A stretch of 64,000 nt of DNA, taken from Chakrabartia godavariana. Its GTDB lineage: Bacteria; Pseudomonadota; Alphaproteobacteria; Sphingomonadales; Sphingomonadaceae. The DNA is taken from assembly GCA_005518185.1 (NCBI GenBank), contig RKSN01000003.1, positions 62,001-126,000 on the forward strand. The letters are read 5' to 3'. The position numbers and the translations under genes are program-made. Positions 8,360 to 16,087 of the stretch are shown in pieces. Positions within the stretch are counted from its first letter, which is position 1. The number at the start of each line of letters is the position of its first letter. The notes under the pieces were generated by a model. It made no database searches. It was not told the origin of the DNA and saw only the letters and a list, made by a program, of their open reading frames with translations.

Positions 8360-9025
8360 ATGGGCATTTTCTCGCGCACCCGCGACATCATCGCCGCCAA
8401 TGTCACCGACCTTCTCGACAAGGCCGAAGACCCCGCCAAGATGATCCGCATGATCATCATGGAAATGGAAGAGACGCTGATCGAGGTGCGCGCCTCTGCG
8501 GCCCGCACCATCGCCGACCAGAAGGAACTGCGCCGCCACATCGCAAAGCTGGAGACGCTGCAGGAAAGCTGGAAGGAAAAGGCCGAACTCGCCCTTTCCA
8601 AGGATCGCGAAGACCTGGCCAAGGCCGCGCTCGTCGAACGCCAGAAGGCCGCCGACATGGCCGAACAGCTCCGCAGCGAAATCGCTGTCCTCGACGACGC
8701 GCTGCGCGGCAATGAGGAAGACATTTCCAAGCTGCAGGGCAAGCTGCGCGAGGCCCGCGCCCGCCAGAACACGATCACGACCCGTCTGGAAGCTGCGAAC
8801 AACCGCATCCGCGTTCGTGAAGCCTATGCCGGCACCAAGGTCGACGAAGCCTTTTCGCGCTTCGACATGCTGGAACGCCGCGTCGATCTGGCCGAAGGCC
8901 GCGCCGATGCGCTCGGCCTGGGCGCCGCACCCAAGACGCTCGAAGAGGAAATCGCCGAGCTGAAGTCGAACGAAAAGGTCGAGGCCGAGCTGGAAGCGCT
9001 CAAGGCAGCCGTGAAGAAGGGCTGA
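8360..9025 (+). CDS. pspA: Phage shock protein A (PspA/IM30 family)
   Basis: Peripheral inner-membrane protein that senses and repairs membrane damage and restrains PspF. The 221-residue protein is almost wholly helical coiled coil, beginning MGIFSRTRDIIAANVTDLLDKAEDP, the membrane-binding amphipathic helix and family signature, and containing EDPAKMIRMIIMEMEE. The C-terminus ends at EALKAAVKKG, as in ESCRT-III-like PspA. AGGAG at 8346 precedes the ATG at 8360. pspB follows after four bases. Confidence 0.96.
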   Translation: MGIFSRTRDIIAANVTDLLDKAEDPAKMIRMIIMEMEETLIEVRASAARTIADQKELRRHIAKLETLQESWKEKAELALSKDREDLAKAALVERQKAADMAEQLRSEIAVLDDALRGNEEDISKLQGKLREARARQNTITTRLEAANNRIRVREAYAGTKVDEAFSRFDMLERRVDLAEGRADALGLGAAPKTLEEEIAELKSNEKVEAELEALKAAVKKG

Positions 9026-9029
9026 GGCG

Positions 9030-9257
9030 ATGGAAGACATCATCGTCGCCCCGCTCGTCGTCGGCATCCTCTTCATCGGGCTGCCCTGGCTGATCCTCCA
9101 CTACATGACCCGGTGGAAGACAGCCGCGACGCTGACCCGCGAGGACGAGAACCTGCTCGATGAGCTGTACGACCTCGCCCGCCGCCTCGAAGACCGGATG
9201 AACACGATCGAACGCATCATCGCTGCCGACGATCCCGACTGGAAAAAGGGCGCCTGA
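9030..9257 (+). CDS. pspB: Phage shock protein B
   Basis: Small inner-membrane partner of PspC in stress signalling to PspA. The 75-residue protein has an N-terminal transmembrane helix (about 5-26), a cytosolic helical segment TREDENLLDELYDLARRLEDRMNTIERI broken at the family coiled coil, and the terminal DDPDWK typical of PspB. It starts four bases after pspA. Its RLEDRMNTIERI segment is the prototype of a motif repeated in the small genes farther down the operon. Confidence 0.94.
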   Translation: MEDIIVAPLVVGILFIGLPWLILHYMTRWKTAATLTREDENLLDELYDLARRLEDRMNTIERIIAADDPDWKKGA

Positions 9258-9292
9258 GAGCGCCTCCAAGAAACGCCACAGGAGTAAGAAAC

Positions 9293-9670
9293 ATGTCTGC
9301 AAGCCGCACCCGATTTTACCTCGACAAGCAGAACGCCAAATGGCTCGGCGTCTGCTCCGGGATCGCCGACTACACCGGCATCGACGTCACCTGGGTACGC
9401 GTCGGCACCGTGCTCGGCACCATCCTCGGCTCGGGCTTCCTGATCATCGCCTATCTCGTGATTGGCTGGATCGCCGAAGCCAAGCCGTACGGCCTCTATA
9501 CCGACAAGGCCGAATCCGAGTTCTGGCAGGGCGTGCGCCAGTCGCCGGCCCGCACGACCCGCGACGTCCGCTCCAAGCTGCGCGACATCGACCGTCGCAT
9601 GGCGGCCGCGGAAGCGCACTATACCAGCCGCAACAGCCGCCTGGCCGATGAAATCGACAGCCTGAAGTAA
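9293..9670 (+). CDS. pspC: Phage shock protein C
   Basis: PspC-domain inner-membrane protein that works with PspB to release PspF from PspA. The 125-residue protein has the PspC N-terminal signature (FYLDKQNAKWLGVCSGIADYTG), a transmembrane helix near residues 40-62, and a cytosolic helical tail. The tail ends SRLADEIDSLK, very like the tail of the next gene product (SRLTAEIERLK), which hints that these proteins share an oligomerisation segment. CAGGAG precedes the ATG. Confidence 0.94.
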   Translation: MSASRTRFYLDKQNAKWLGVCSGIADYTGIDVTWVRVGTVLGTILGSGFLIIAYLVIGWIAEAKPYGLYTDKAESEFWQGVRQSPARTTRDVRSKLRDIDRRMAAAEAHYTSRNSRLADEIDSLK

Positions 9671-9698
9671 GCGGCGCGGTCGAGGGAGGAGACGCATC

Positions 9699-9989
9699 AT
9701 GGACTTCGGTGGACCAACATTCGTCCTGGCCATCATCGCCATCAGCACCATCGGCTGGATCGCCACCAGCTGGATCCGCGCCCGCCACGGCTATCCGGTG
9801 GAAGGCGAATGGGGCGGGACCGTCACCCGGTCTGACCCCGATGCAGAGCGCAAGATCGCCCTGCTCGCCTCGGAGAACGAGCGTCTCACCGGACAGGTCA
9901 GCCGCCTGGAAGAGCGGATCGCGGTTCTGGAACGCATCGCAACCGACGCGCCGTCCCGCCTGACCGCTGAAATCGAACGCCTGAAATAA
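9699..9989 (+). CDS. PspB-like small membrane/coiled-coil protein 1
   Basis: The 96-residue protein has one N-terminal membrane helix (about 7-25), the juxtamembrane patch RARHGYPVEGEWGG, and a cytosolic coiled coil with RLEERIAVLERIATD ending in EIERLK. Helix-plus-coiled-coil layout and the LERI-x-x-D motif match PspB, but it lacks the PspB terminus DDPDW. It lies in the psp operon 28 bp after pspC, with GAGGAG upstream of the ATG. First of five tandem paralogues. No specific function is assigned; a PspB-type adaptor is an inference. Confidence 0.85.
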   Translation: MDFGGPTFVLAIIAISTIGWIATSWIRARHGYPVEGEWGGTVTRSDPDAERKIALLASENERLTGQVSRLEERIAVLERIATDAPSRLTAEIERLK

Positions 9990-10000
9990 GGACAGAACCA

Positions 10001-10333
10001 ATGGACACCGCCACGCAAATCGCCCCCTTCGTGCCCTATCTCGCCCTGATGGGCGTCGCGATCGGCCTCCTCGGCACTGTCGGCTGGATCTTCACCACCT
10101 GGCTGCGCATCAAGAACGGCTATCCGCTGGAGAACAGCTGGGGCAAGGCGATCTACCCGCGCCAGACCTCTGAAGAGCTGGAACGCATCAAGCTCCTGAG
10201 CCAGGAAAATGCGCAGCTGCGTGCTGAACTCGGCTCGGTCAAGGACCGCCTCGCCAATGTCGAACGCATCGTGACCGATGAAGCCCATGCCCTCAACCGC
10301 GAGATCGAACAGCTCCGCGGCAAGGCGAACTGA
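10001..10333 (+). CDS. PspB-like small membrane/coiled-coil protein 2
   Basis: The 110-residue protein has a membrane helix at about residues 12-33, the juxtamembrane patch RIKNGYPLENSWGK that closely matches paralogue 1, and a coiled coil with DRLANVERIVTD ending in EIEQLRGKAN. An AAGGACAG tract precedes the ATG, 11 bp after paralogue 1. Shared patch and coil argue for tandem duplication. Function unknown. Confidence 0.85.
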   Translation: MDTATQIAPFVPYLALMGVAIGLLGTVGWIFTTWLRIKNGYPLENSWGKAIYPRQTSEELERIKLLSQENAQLRAELGSVKDRLANVERIVTDEAHALNREIEQLRGKAN

Positions 10334-10346
10334 AAGGACTTTGACG

Positions 10347-10613
10347 ATGGACGGACTTTTCGCCCTCATCCCCATCCTCGCCCTGCTGATCCCGATCGTC
10401 GCCATCGGCGCACGCACGGTCACCAAGATGGTCGAGCTCAAGGAAAAGCAGCTTCAGGTGCAGACCAGCATGACCGCCGAAAAGGCCGCCCAATACGCCG
10501 CCCATGTCGAGCGGCTGGAACAACGGGTCCGCGTGCTGGAACGCATCATCACCGACAAGGGCGTCGCGCTTTCGGACGAGATCGAAAGCCTTCGCACCAC
10601 GCCGGTCAACTGA
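10347..10613 (+). CDS. PspB-like small membrane/coiled-coil protein 3
   Basis: The 88-residue protein begins MDGLFALIPILALLIPIVAI, a membrane helix at the very N-terminus, then KMVELKEKQLQVQ and a coiled coil with RLEQRVRVLERIITD ending in EIESLRTTPVN. It lacks the GYP-E-WG patch. AAAGGAC precedes the ATG at 10347; the longer in-frame ORF from 10278 lies inside the previous gene. Function unknown; operon position and motif place it with PspB. Confidence 0.83.
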   Translation: MDGLFALIPILALLIPIVAIGARTVTKMVELKEKQLQVQTSMTAEKAAQYAAHVERLEQRVRVLERIITDKGVALSDEIESLRTTPVN

Positions 10614-10644
10614 ACCACAACAAGAACGCGCAGGGAGACAAGAT

Positions 10645-10890
10645 ATGAACCCGTTTGAAATGGTCGTCCTGATCGTCGCGATCGTGACCATCGGCAGCAT
10701 CATTCGCGCCAAGCACGGCATCCGCAAGGACCGCCATGGCAATGACATCGCCGTCCCCAACGACGCCGAAAGCCGCCAGCTTCGCGATGAGATCAAGCAG
10801 CTGAAGGAACGCATTGCGGTTCTGGAGCGGCTCGTCACCGACAATAACAGCGCGGTCGCCCTCGACCGTGAAATCGAAAAGCTGCGCTGA
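10645..10890 (+). CDS. PspB-like small membrane/coiled-coil protein 4
   Basis: The 81-residue protein has a short membrane helix (about 4-20), RAKHGIRKDRHGND in the position of the GYP patch of paralogues 1 and 2, and a coiled coil QLKERIAVLERLVTD ending in REIEKLR. CAGGGAGA precedes the ATG at 10645. The in-frame extension starting upstream at 10504 overlaps paralogue 3 and is rejected. Function unknown. Confidence 0.84.
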   Translation: MNPFEMVVLIVAIVTIGSIIRAKHGIRKDRHGNDIAVPNDAESRQLRDEIKQLKERIAVLERLVTDNNSAVALDREIEKLR

Positions 10891-10920
10891 CCAGCAGCAG
10901 GTTCGCCAGGGAGAACCGAC

Positions 10921-11154
10921 ATGACTGATGTATCGACACTCATCCTCGCACTGACCGGCCTTGCAGGCCTCGCGCTCGCCGCCTTTGTGGGTCTCGCCGC
11001 CTTCGGCAAGTGGATCGACCTGAAGCGGTCGGAGATAGACAGCCATCGCGGCCATGAAGGCGGCGTTCCGAGCGCGACCAACCGCATCGAGATCGCCGAC
11101 CTCAAGGAACGGCTGCGCAAGCTGGAAGCCATTGCCGCCGGCGTCGATTACTGA
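10921..11154 (+). CDS. PspB-like small membrane protein 5 (last gene of psp operon)
   Basis: The 77-residue protein has a membrane helix (about 7-28), a basic juxtamembrane region (KWIDLKRSEIDSHRGH), and a shorter coil, DLKERLRKLEAIAAG. The motif is the most diverged of the five, and the conserved EI-x-x-L-R ending is missing. CAGGGAGA precedes the ATG. A strong terminator follows eight bases after the stop, marking the end of the operon. Confidence 0.8.
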   Translation: MTDVSTLILALTGLAGLALAAFVGLAAFGKWIDLKRSEIDSHRGHEGGVPSATNRIEIADLKERLRKLEAIAAGVDY

Positions 11155-11161
11155 GTGAAAC

Positions 11162-11192
11162 GGGGCGGAGTTGTTTCCGCCCCCTTATTTTT
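11162..11192 (+). terminator. Rho-independent terminator of the psp operon
   Basis: A perfect 8-bp stem GGGGCGGA/TCCGCCCC (11162-11169 with 11176-11183), a six-base loop, and a T-rich tail CTTATTTTTC. It follows the last small psp gene directly. Confidence 0.92.
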
Positions 11193-11307
11193 CCCCTCGC
11201 ATCCGCCGTCCTTCACTGGCAAGGACAACAGTTGAGAGTCACAGACTCCGCGGGATATGTAGTTCGCCGCCGGAAAATCGGCGCATGTTGGAGGGGTTGT
11301 TTCCGAA

Positions 11308-13434
11308 ATGAAAATGCGTTCGCTTGTCTTGGGAACTGCCATCGCGCTCACTGCGACGGCACTGACCGGTTGCGCCGAAAAGGGCGGCAAGAATGCCAAT
11401 GTCGATGACGCTCGGCTTGTCGAAGGCAGTCCGGATGGCGCCAACTGGCTCTCTTATGGCCGCACCATGGATGAGCAGCGCTTCTCGCCGCTGACGCAGG
11501 TCAACGACACCAACGTCAACCAGCTCGGCCTTGAATGGTCGTCCGATCTCGACACCGCGCGCGGACAGGAAGCCACGCCGATCGTCGTCGACGGCATCAT
11601 GTACATTTCGACGGCCTGGTCGATGGTGAAGGCCTATGACGCCGCCACCGGCAAGAAGCTGTGGGAATATGACCCCAAGGTGCCGCGCTCAAAGCTGGTC
11701 GAAGTCTGCTGCGACGCGGTCAACCGTGGCGTCGCCGTCTATAAGGGCCGCGTCTATGTCGGCACGCTCGACGGCCGCCTCGTTGCGCTCAACGCCGATA
11801 CCGGCAAGGTCCTGTGGGACAAGATGACGATCCCCGAAGGATCGCACATGGCCATCACGGGCGCACCGCGCATCGTGAAGGGCAAGGTGCTGATCGGCTC
11901 GGCAGGGTCCGAATATATCACGCGCGGCTATCTCGCCGCCTATGACGCCGAAACCGGCAAGCAGGCCTGGCGCTTCTACACCGTGCCCGGTGATCCGTCG
12001 AAGCCGTTCGAAGGCAAGCATCTGGAAGCGGCCGCCAAGACCTGGGCCCCCGATGCGTGGAAGAGCGGCGGTGGCGGCACGGTGTGGGATTCGATCACCT
12101 ATGATCCCCAGACCGACCTCGTCTATTTCGGCACGGCCAATGCCGAGCCGTGGAACCCCAATGCGCGCGGTGGCAAGGGCGGCGACAGCCTCTACACGGC
12201 GTCGATCGTCGCCATCAAACCGGACACGGGCGAATATGTCTGGCACTTCCAGGAAACCCCGGAAGACCGCTGGGACTATGACTCGAACCAGCAGATCATC
12301 GCCGCCGACATGCCGGTCAACGGCAAGGTGACGCGCGTCATCTTGCACGCACCGAAGAACGGTTTCTTCTACGTCCTTGATGCAAAGACGGGCAAGTTCA
12401 TCTCGGGCAAACCCTTTGCCAAGATGATCACCTGGGCCAAGGGTCTCGACCCGGTTACCGGCAAGCCGATCGTCAATCCTGAGGCGCGCTACGAACAGAC
12501 TGGCAAGCCCTATATCGGCTGGCCGGGTGCGCTCGGTGCGCACAGCTGGCAGCCGATGTCGTACAGCCCGAAGACGGGCCTTGTGTACATCCCCGCCAAC
12601 GAAGTGTCGCAGCCCTATAATGCTGCGGCCAAGGGCTGGAAGCCCGGCAAGGTCGGGTTCCAGCTTGGCCTCGATACCGGCCAGCTCGGCATGCCGGCCG
12701 ACCCGAATATCCGCAAGGCAGCCGCTGCCGCCACGACCGGTTCGCTGCTGGCGTGGGATCCGATTGCAGGCAAACCGCGCTGGCGCGTCGAACATCCCGG
12801 CCCGTCCAATGGCGGCACGCTCGCCACGGCCGGCAATCTGGTGTTCCAGGGCACGGCCGGTGGCGAGTTCCGCGCCTATACGGCCGATACCGGCAAGCAG
12901 CTGTGGTCCTTCGCAACCCAGACGGGCGTGATCGCCGCGCCGATGACCTATTCGGTCAAGGGCGTGCAATATGTCGCCATCCTCGCAGGCTGGGGCGGCG
13001 TCTATGACGTGGCGCCGGGAATCCTGGCCGGCAAGTCCGGTTCGGTGCGCAACATCAGCCGCCTGCTCGTCTTCAAGGTTGGGGGCAAGGCCGTGCTGCC
13101 GCCGCCGCCCGCTGAAGCCAAGCGCGTGCTGGATCCGCCGCCCTTCACCGGCACGCCGGAACAGGTCGCCGCTGGTGCAAGCCCCTATCAGAACAGCTGC
13201 GGCGTCTGCCACGGCGATGCAGCCATCGCTGGCGGGTTGAACCCCGATCTGCGCCACTCGGCCATCCTTGGCGATCCCAAGATGTGGCAGAAGGTCGTCC
13301 ATGACGGCGCGCTGTCGCAGAACGGCATGGTCGCCTGGAAGGATCAATATACGGCGGAGCAGATCGAGAATATCCGCCAGTATGTGATCAAGCGCGCCAA
13401 TGAGGACAAGGCGCTGGAGGCAAAGGGCAACTAA
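11308..13434 (+). CDS. PQQ-dependent quinohaemoprotein alcohol dehydrogenase, predicted lipoprotein
   Basis: Oxidises an alcohol with PQQ and passes electrons to a C-terminal haem c. The 708-residue protein starts with a lipoprotein signal peptide (lipobox LTGC, about residues 19-22), unusual for this family, which is normally soluble and periplasmic. The beta-propeller has the vicinal disulphide EVCCDAVNRG, the metal ligands in GSEYITRG and GTANAEPWNP, the catalytic WDYD, and W-docking repeats ending TGK-LW. The cytochrome domain has CGVCH at 631-635 and a likely Met ligand in NGMVAW. The residue two after the catalytic Asp is Asp, the position linked to lanthanide use. No pqq genes are nearby; GGAGGGG lies upstream. 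Substrate unknown. Confidence 0.9.
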   Translation: MKMRSLVLGTAIALTATALTGCAEKGGKNANVDDARLVEGSPDGANWLSYGRTMDEQRFSPLTQVNDTNVNQLGLEWSSDLDTARGQEATPIVVDGIMYISTAWSMVKAYDAATGKKLWEYDPKVPRSKLVEVCCDAVNRGVAVYKGRVYVGTLDGRLVALNADTGKVLWDKMTIPEGSHMAITGAPRIVKGKVLIGSAGSEYITRGYLAAYDAETGKQAWRFYTVPGDPSKPFEGKHLEAAAKTWAPDAWKSGGGGTVWDSITYDPQTDLVYFGTANAEPWNPNARGGKGGDSLYTASIVAIKPDTGEYVWHFQETPEDRWDYDSNQQIIAADMPVNGKVTRVILHAPKNGFFYVLDAKTGKFISGKPFAKMITWAKGLDPVTGKPIVNPEARYEQTGKPYIGWPGALGAHSWQPMSYSPKTGLVYIPANEVSQPYNAAAKGWKPGKVGFQLGLDTGQLGMPADPNIRKAAAAATTGSLLAWDPIAGKPRWRVEHPGPSNGGTLATAGNLVFQGTAGGEFRAYTADTGKQLWSFATQTGVIAAPMTYSVKGVQYVAILAGWGGVYDVAPGILAGKSGSVRNISRLLVFKVGGKAVLPPPPAEAKRVLDPPPFTGTPEQVAAGASPYQNSCGVCHGDAAIAGGLNPDLRHSAILGDPKMWQKVVHDGALSQNGMVAWKDQYTAEQIENIRQYVIKRANEDKALEAKGN

Positions 13435-13460
13435 GCCCGGCCATCAGTCCGGACAGCAAG

Positions 13461-13496
13461 AAGGGGCGGGCAGCGTGAGCTTCCCGCCCCTTTTTC
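13461..13496 (+). terminator. Rho-independent terminator after the PQQ dehydrogenase
   Basis: A 10-bp stem AAGGGGCGGG/CCCGCCCCTT with a 12-base loop is followed by TTTTTC. It lies 26 bp after the stop codon. The rest of the 300-bp gap to 13736 holds a class C repeat and no gene. Confidence 0.92.
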
Positions 13497-13564
13497 TGTC
13501 CGCCGGTCTGCTGGGCCTGACAGATTGCCCGCTCCCGATACGCCGCAAGCTGGAACATTCTGAC

Positions 13565-13692
13565 CGTCGCCCCGTGCTTGACACGGGGCTTGGCTATTCT
13601 TGGATGTTCCCGTTCGGCAGGATGTCCGAATTTCCAGATCACTGGGACCGGACACAGGTCAGCCCAGCCCCGTGTCAAGCACGGGGCCACGC
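13565..13692. repeat. Class C palindromic element
   Basis: Left arm CGTCGCCCCGTGCTTGACAC and right arm CCCGTGTCAAGCACGGGG (right arm slightly degenerate at its end). Each arm contains its own small hairpin, CCCCGTG/CACGGGG. The same element recurs at 52332-52436 and 60513-60668. Confidence 0.85.
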
Positions 13693-13735
13693 GTGCTTTA
13701 AGGCGCGCGGGTCCGCCGTGCCGAAGTACTGACGC

Positions 13736-14323
13736 TCAGCTCTTCAGCCAGTCGGCGACCTGCGCTGCCACGTCGTTGGAGGCACGGTTGAGCGCCTCGC
13801 CTGCGCTTCGGGCGTCGATGGTGCCAGCGGGCACGCGGGCCTCGAACCGGCGGCTGCGCACCGGACGATCCTTCTCGCCCGAGATGGTCGCGTCATAGAC
13901 GACGACGGCGCGGGCGCCCTTTTCCTCAATATCGAACCGGAGCAGCTGCCCCGAGAGAATGGCGGTCGGCCCGGCATTGAACTGACGCGGGTCGAGAACC
14001 GTGCGGCCATTCTTGGCACGGATCGTTTCGGACAACAGCCGCTGGAACAGGCGCGGCGGCGGCTCGGCCCAGACCGCATCCTTGATGAAGGCAATCGCCG
14101 TCTGCCCCTGTGCCACGGGCACGCGCGTCGTGGCGATCGATTGCGGCGCGATTGGCACCGACACCGACAGGGCATCGCCCGCCTGTACCAGAACGCCTTC
14201 ATTGGCGGACGGCACATTGGCGGCCGACAGCGTCAGGAGGAAGGGGGGAGCCTTGGTCGACAGGCCAAGGCTGCATCCGCCGAGCAGCGCTGCGGCACCG
14301 ATGATGAGGGTCGTGCGCGTCAT
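13736..14323 (-). CDS. ABC-type transport auxiliary lipoprotein (PqiC/YmbA-like)
   Basis: Outer-membrane-type lipoprotein partner of an MCE (Mla-like) lipid transport system. The 195-residue protein has a lipoprotein signal with lipobox LLGGC (about 13-17). The mature part carries the family pattern: VPIAPQSIATTRVPV near residue 56, FIKDAVWAEPPPRLFQRLL, and the closing RASNDVAAQVADWLKS. Its ATG overlaps the mlaD stop by four bases, so it is the last gene of the mla operon. Lgt, needed for its lipidation, is encoded in this window. Confidence 0.88.
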   Translation of the reverse strand: MTRTTLIIGAAALLGGCSLGLSTKAPPFLLTLSAANVPSANEGVLVQAGDALSVSVPIAPQSIATTRVPVAQGQTAIAFIKDAVWAEPPPRLFQRLLSETIRAKNGRTVLDPRQFNAGPTAILSGQLLRFDIEEKGARAVVVYDATISGEKDRPVRSRRFEARVPAGTIDARSAGEALNRASNDVAAQVADWLKS

Positions 14324-15279
14324 TTGCCGTCCTTATCCCCCTTATAGTCCGGCAGGCTCGGCCCGCCGATCAGCGCGCCTGCCCCCTGCTGGTCAATCTT
14401 GTTCGCAACCGACCCCAAGGCTTCGGACATGCCGCGCAGATCGCGCACCAGCTGGCCAATCTCCGGCAGGGTCTGGGTCGAGAAGGTCTGGATGCCCGGC
14501 TTCGCGTCCGCCAGCGCCTCATCGAGCGCGGTCATGCTCTTTTCGGCGGAACGGATCGTGCGACGCAGGTCACCAATGAGCGGGCGGCCCTCATCATTGA
14601 GGAGGCCGTTGGTCGTTCCCGCCACTTCGCCGAGCTGCTTGGCCGCAATGCCGGCTTCCTTGATGGTGATGCGCGCTTCCTTGATGCTCGCCTCCAGATC
14701 AGGGCCGCCCCGCGCGAGATGGCCGGTCAGCTTGTCCGTGTTGGCAAGGATGTTCGAAAACGACTTCTGGTTCTGGTCCGAGAGCAATTCGGTCAGACGC
14801 TCGGTCAGCGTCGACAGACGCTCCAGCAGCTGCGGCGCATTGTTGAGCAGCGCGCCAAGCCCGCCAGCCTTGGTCGGGATGACCGGGACACCGCCCGGGC
14901 CGGGGCCGGGCTCAGTCAGTGGCGGCGTGCCGCGGATCGCCCCGTCGAGGACGACGGTCGACGGCCCCGTAAAGCTGCCCTGGATCGTTGCAGTCGTGCC
15001 CTGAAGCACCGGCGTGTCGGCCTTCAGCGCCACGCGCACGCGCACGAACTGGGGATCGTTCTTCCACAGCTCGATCGCCGTGATCTGGCCCGACGGCACG
15101 CCCGAAAAGCTGACGCTGCCGCCCTTGGCCAGACCGTCGACCGACTGGCGGAAGAAAATGTCATATTCCTTGGTGTCGCCGCGCGACATGCCTGCGATCC
15201 AGAGCGCAAAGGCGAGCAGCCCGGCGAGCAGGATGAGGACGACGCTGCCGACAAGCAAATGGTTGGACCGGGTTTCCAT
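14320..15279 (-). CDS. mlaD: MlaD-family MCE protein (lipid transport)
   Basis: Inner-membrane-anchored MCE-domain protein that forms a periplasmic ring in phospholipid transport. The 319-residue protein starts METRSNHLLVGSVVLI, with one transmembrane helix (about 7-28), then the MCE domain (GGSVSFSGVPSGQITAIEL), and a long helical C-terminus with LLNNAPQLLERLSTLTERL. I chose the ATG at 15279, seven bases after mlaF, because the upstream in-frame extension lies inside mlaF. Part of the operon mlaE-mlaF-mlaD-lipoprotein. Confidence 0.92.
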   Translation of the reverse strand: METRSNHLLVGSVVLILLAGLLAFALWIAGMSRGDTKEYDIFFRQSVDGLAKGGSVSFSGVPSGQITAIELWKNDPQFVRVRVALKADTPVLQGTTATIQGSFTGPSTVVLDGAIRGTPPLTEPGPGPGGVPVIPTKAGGLGALLNNAPQLLERLSTLTERLTELLSDQNQKSFSNILANTDKLTGHLARGGPDLEASIKEARITIKEAGIAAKQLGEVAGTTNGLLNDEGRPLIGDLRRTIRSAEKSMTALDEALADAKPGIQTFSTQTLPEIGQLVRDLRGMSEALGSVANKIDQQGAGALIGGPSLPDYKGDKDGK

Positions 15280-15286
15280 CAGGCCT

Positions 15287-16087
15287 TCATGCCCCCTTTG
15301 CCATGTGCCGATCAACAGCCGTCTGCGCTGCGCGCCCGCGCGGTCCATTGAAATAGGATTGAATCCACGGGTGATCGGTCGCCAGCAGCTCCGGAATCGT
15401 GCCGACCGCAACAACCTTATGGTCCGCCAGAACTGCCACGCGGTCACAAATTGCGTAGAGCGTGTCGAGATCGTGCGTGATCAGGAAGACGGTCAGGCCA
15501 AGCGTCTTGGACAGGCTCATCGTCAGTTCGTCGAACGCCGCTGCCGAGATCGGGTCGAGCCCTGCGGTCGGCTCATCCAGAAAGAGCAGCCGGGGATCAA
15601 GCGCAAGCGCCCGCGCGAGGCCCGCACGCTTCTTCATCCCACCCGACAGTTCGGACGGGTATTTGGGACCGGCATTGGCCGGAAGGCCTGCCATCACGAC
15701 TTTATAGGCCGCAATCTCATCAAGCAGCTGCGGCGTGAGGCCGGGGTAGAATTCGCGCAGCGGGACCTGCACATTTTCAGCAACGGTCAGCGTCGAGAAC
15801 AGCGCCCCGCCCTGAAACATGACGCCCCAGCGCCGCCGCAGGTCGAGCTGGGCATCGCTGTCTTCCTCGGTCATTGGTTCGCCGAAGATTTCAATCTCGC
15901 CCGCAATGGGCCGCTGCAGCCCGATGATCGTCCGCATCAGCACGGACTTACCCGTGCCCGAGCCGCCGACGACGCCAAGGATCTCCCCATTGCGGACATC
16001 AAGGTCGACGCCGTCATGGATCACCTGGTCGCCAAAGCTGTTGCAGATGCCGCGCACGCGGATCGCGATGGGGGCGTTCAGGTCCAT
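15287..16087 (-). CDS. mlaF: MlaF-family ABC transporter ATP-binding protein
   Basis: ATPase of the Mla/MCE phospholipid transporter, cytoplasmic. The 266-residue protein has Walker A GGSGTGKS (41-48), Q-loop MFQGGALF, signature ELSGGMKKR (146-154), Walker B LLFLDEP (167-173) and the H-loop FLITHDL. The ATG at 16087 shares one base with the mlaE stop (TGATG), so translation is coupled; longer in-frame starts lie within mlaE. Confidence 0.94.
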   Translation of the reverse strand: MDLNAPIAIRVRGICNSFGDQVIHDGVDLDVRNGEILGVVGGSGTGKSVLMRTIIGLQRPIAGEIEIFGEPMTEEDSDAQLDLRRRWGVMFQGGALFSTLTVAENVQVPLREFYPGLTPQLLDEIAAYKVVMAGLPANAGPKYPSELSGGMKKRAGLARALALDPRLLFLDEPTAGLDPISAAAFDELTMSLSKTLGLTVFLITHDLDTLYAICDRVAVLADHKVVAVGTIPELLATDHPWIQSYFNGPRGRAAQTAVDRHMAKGA

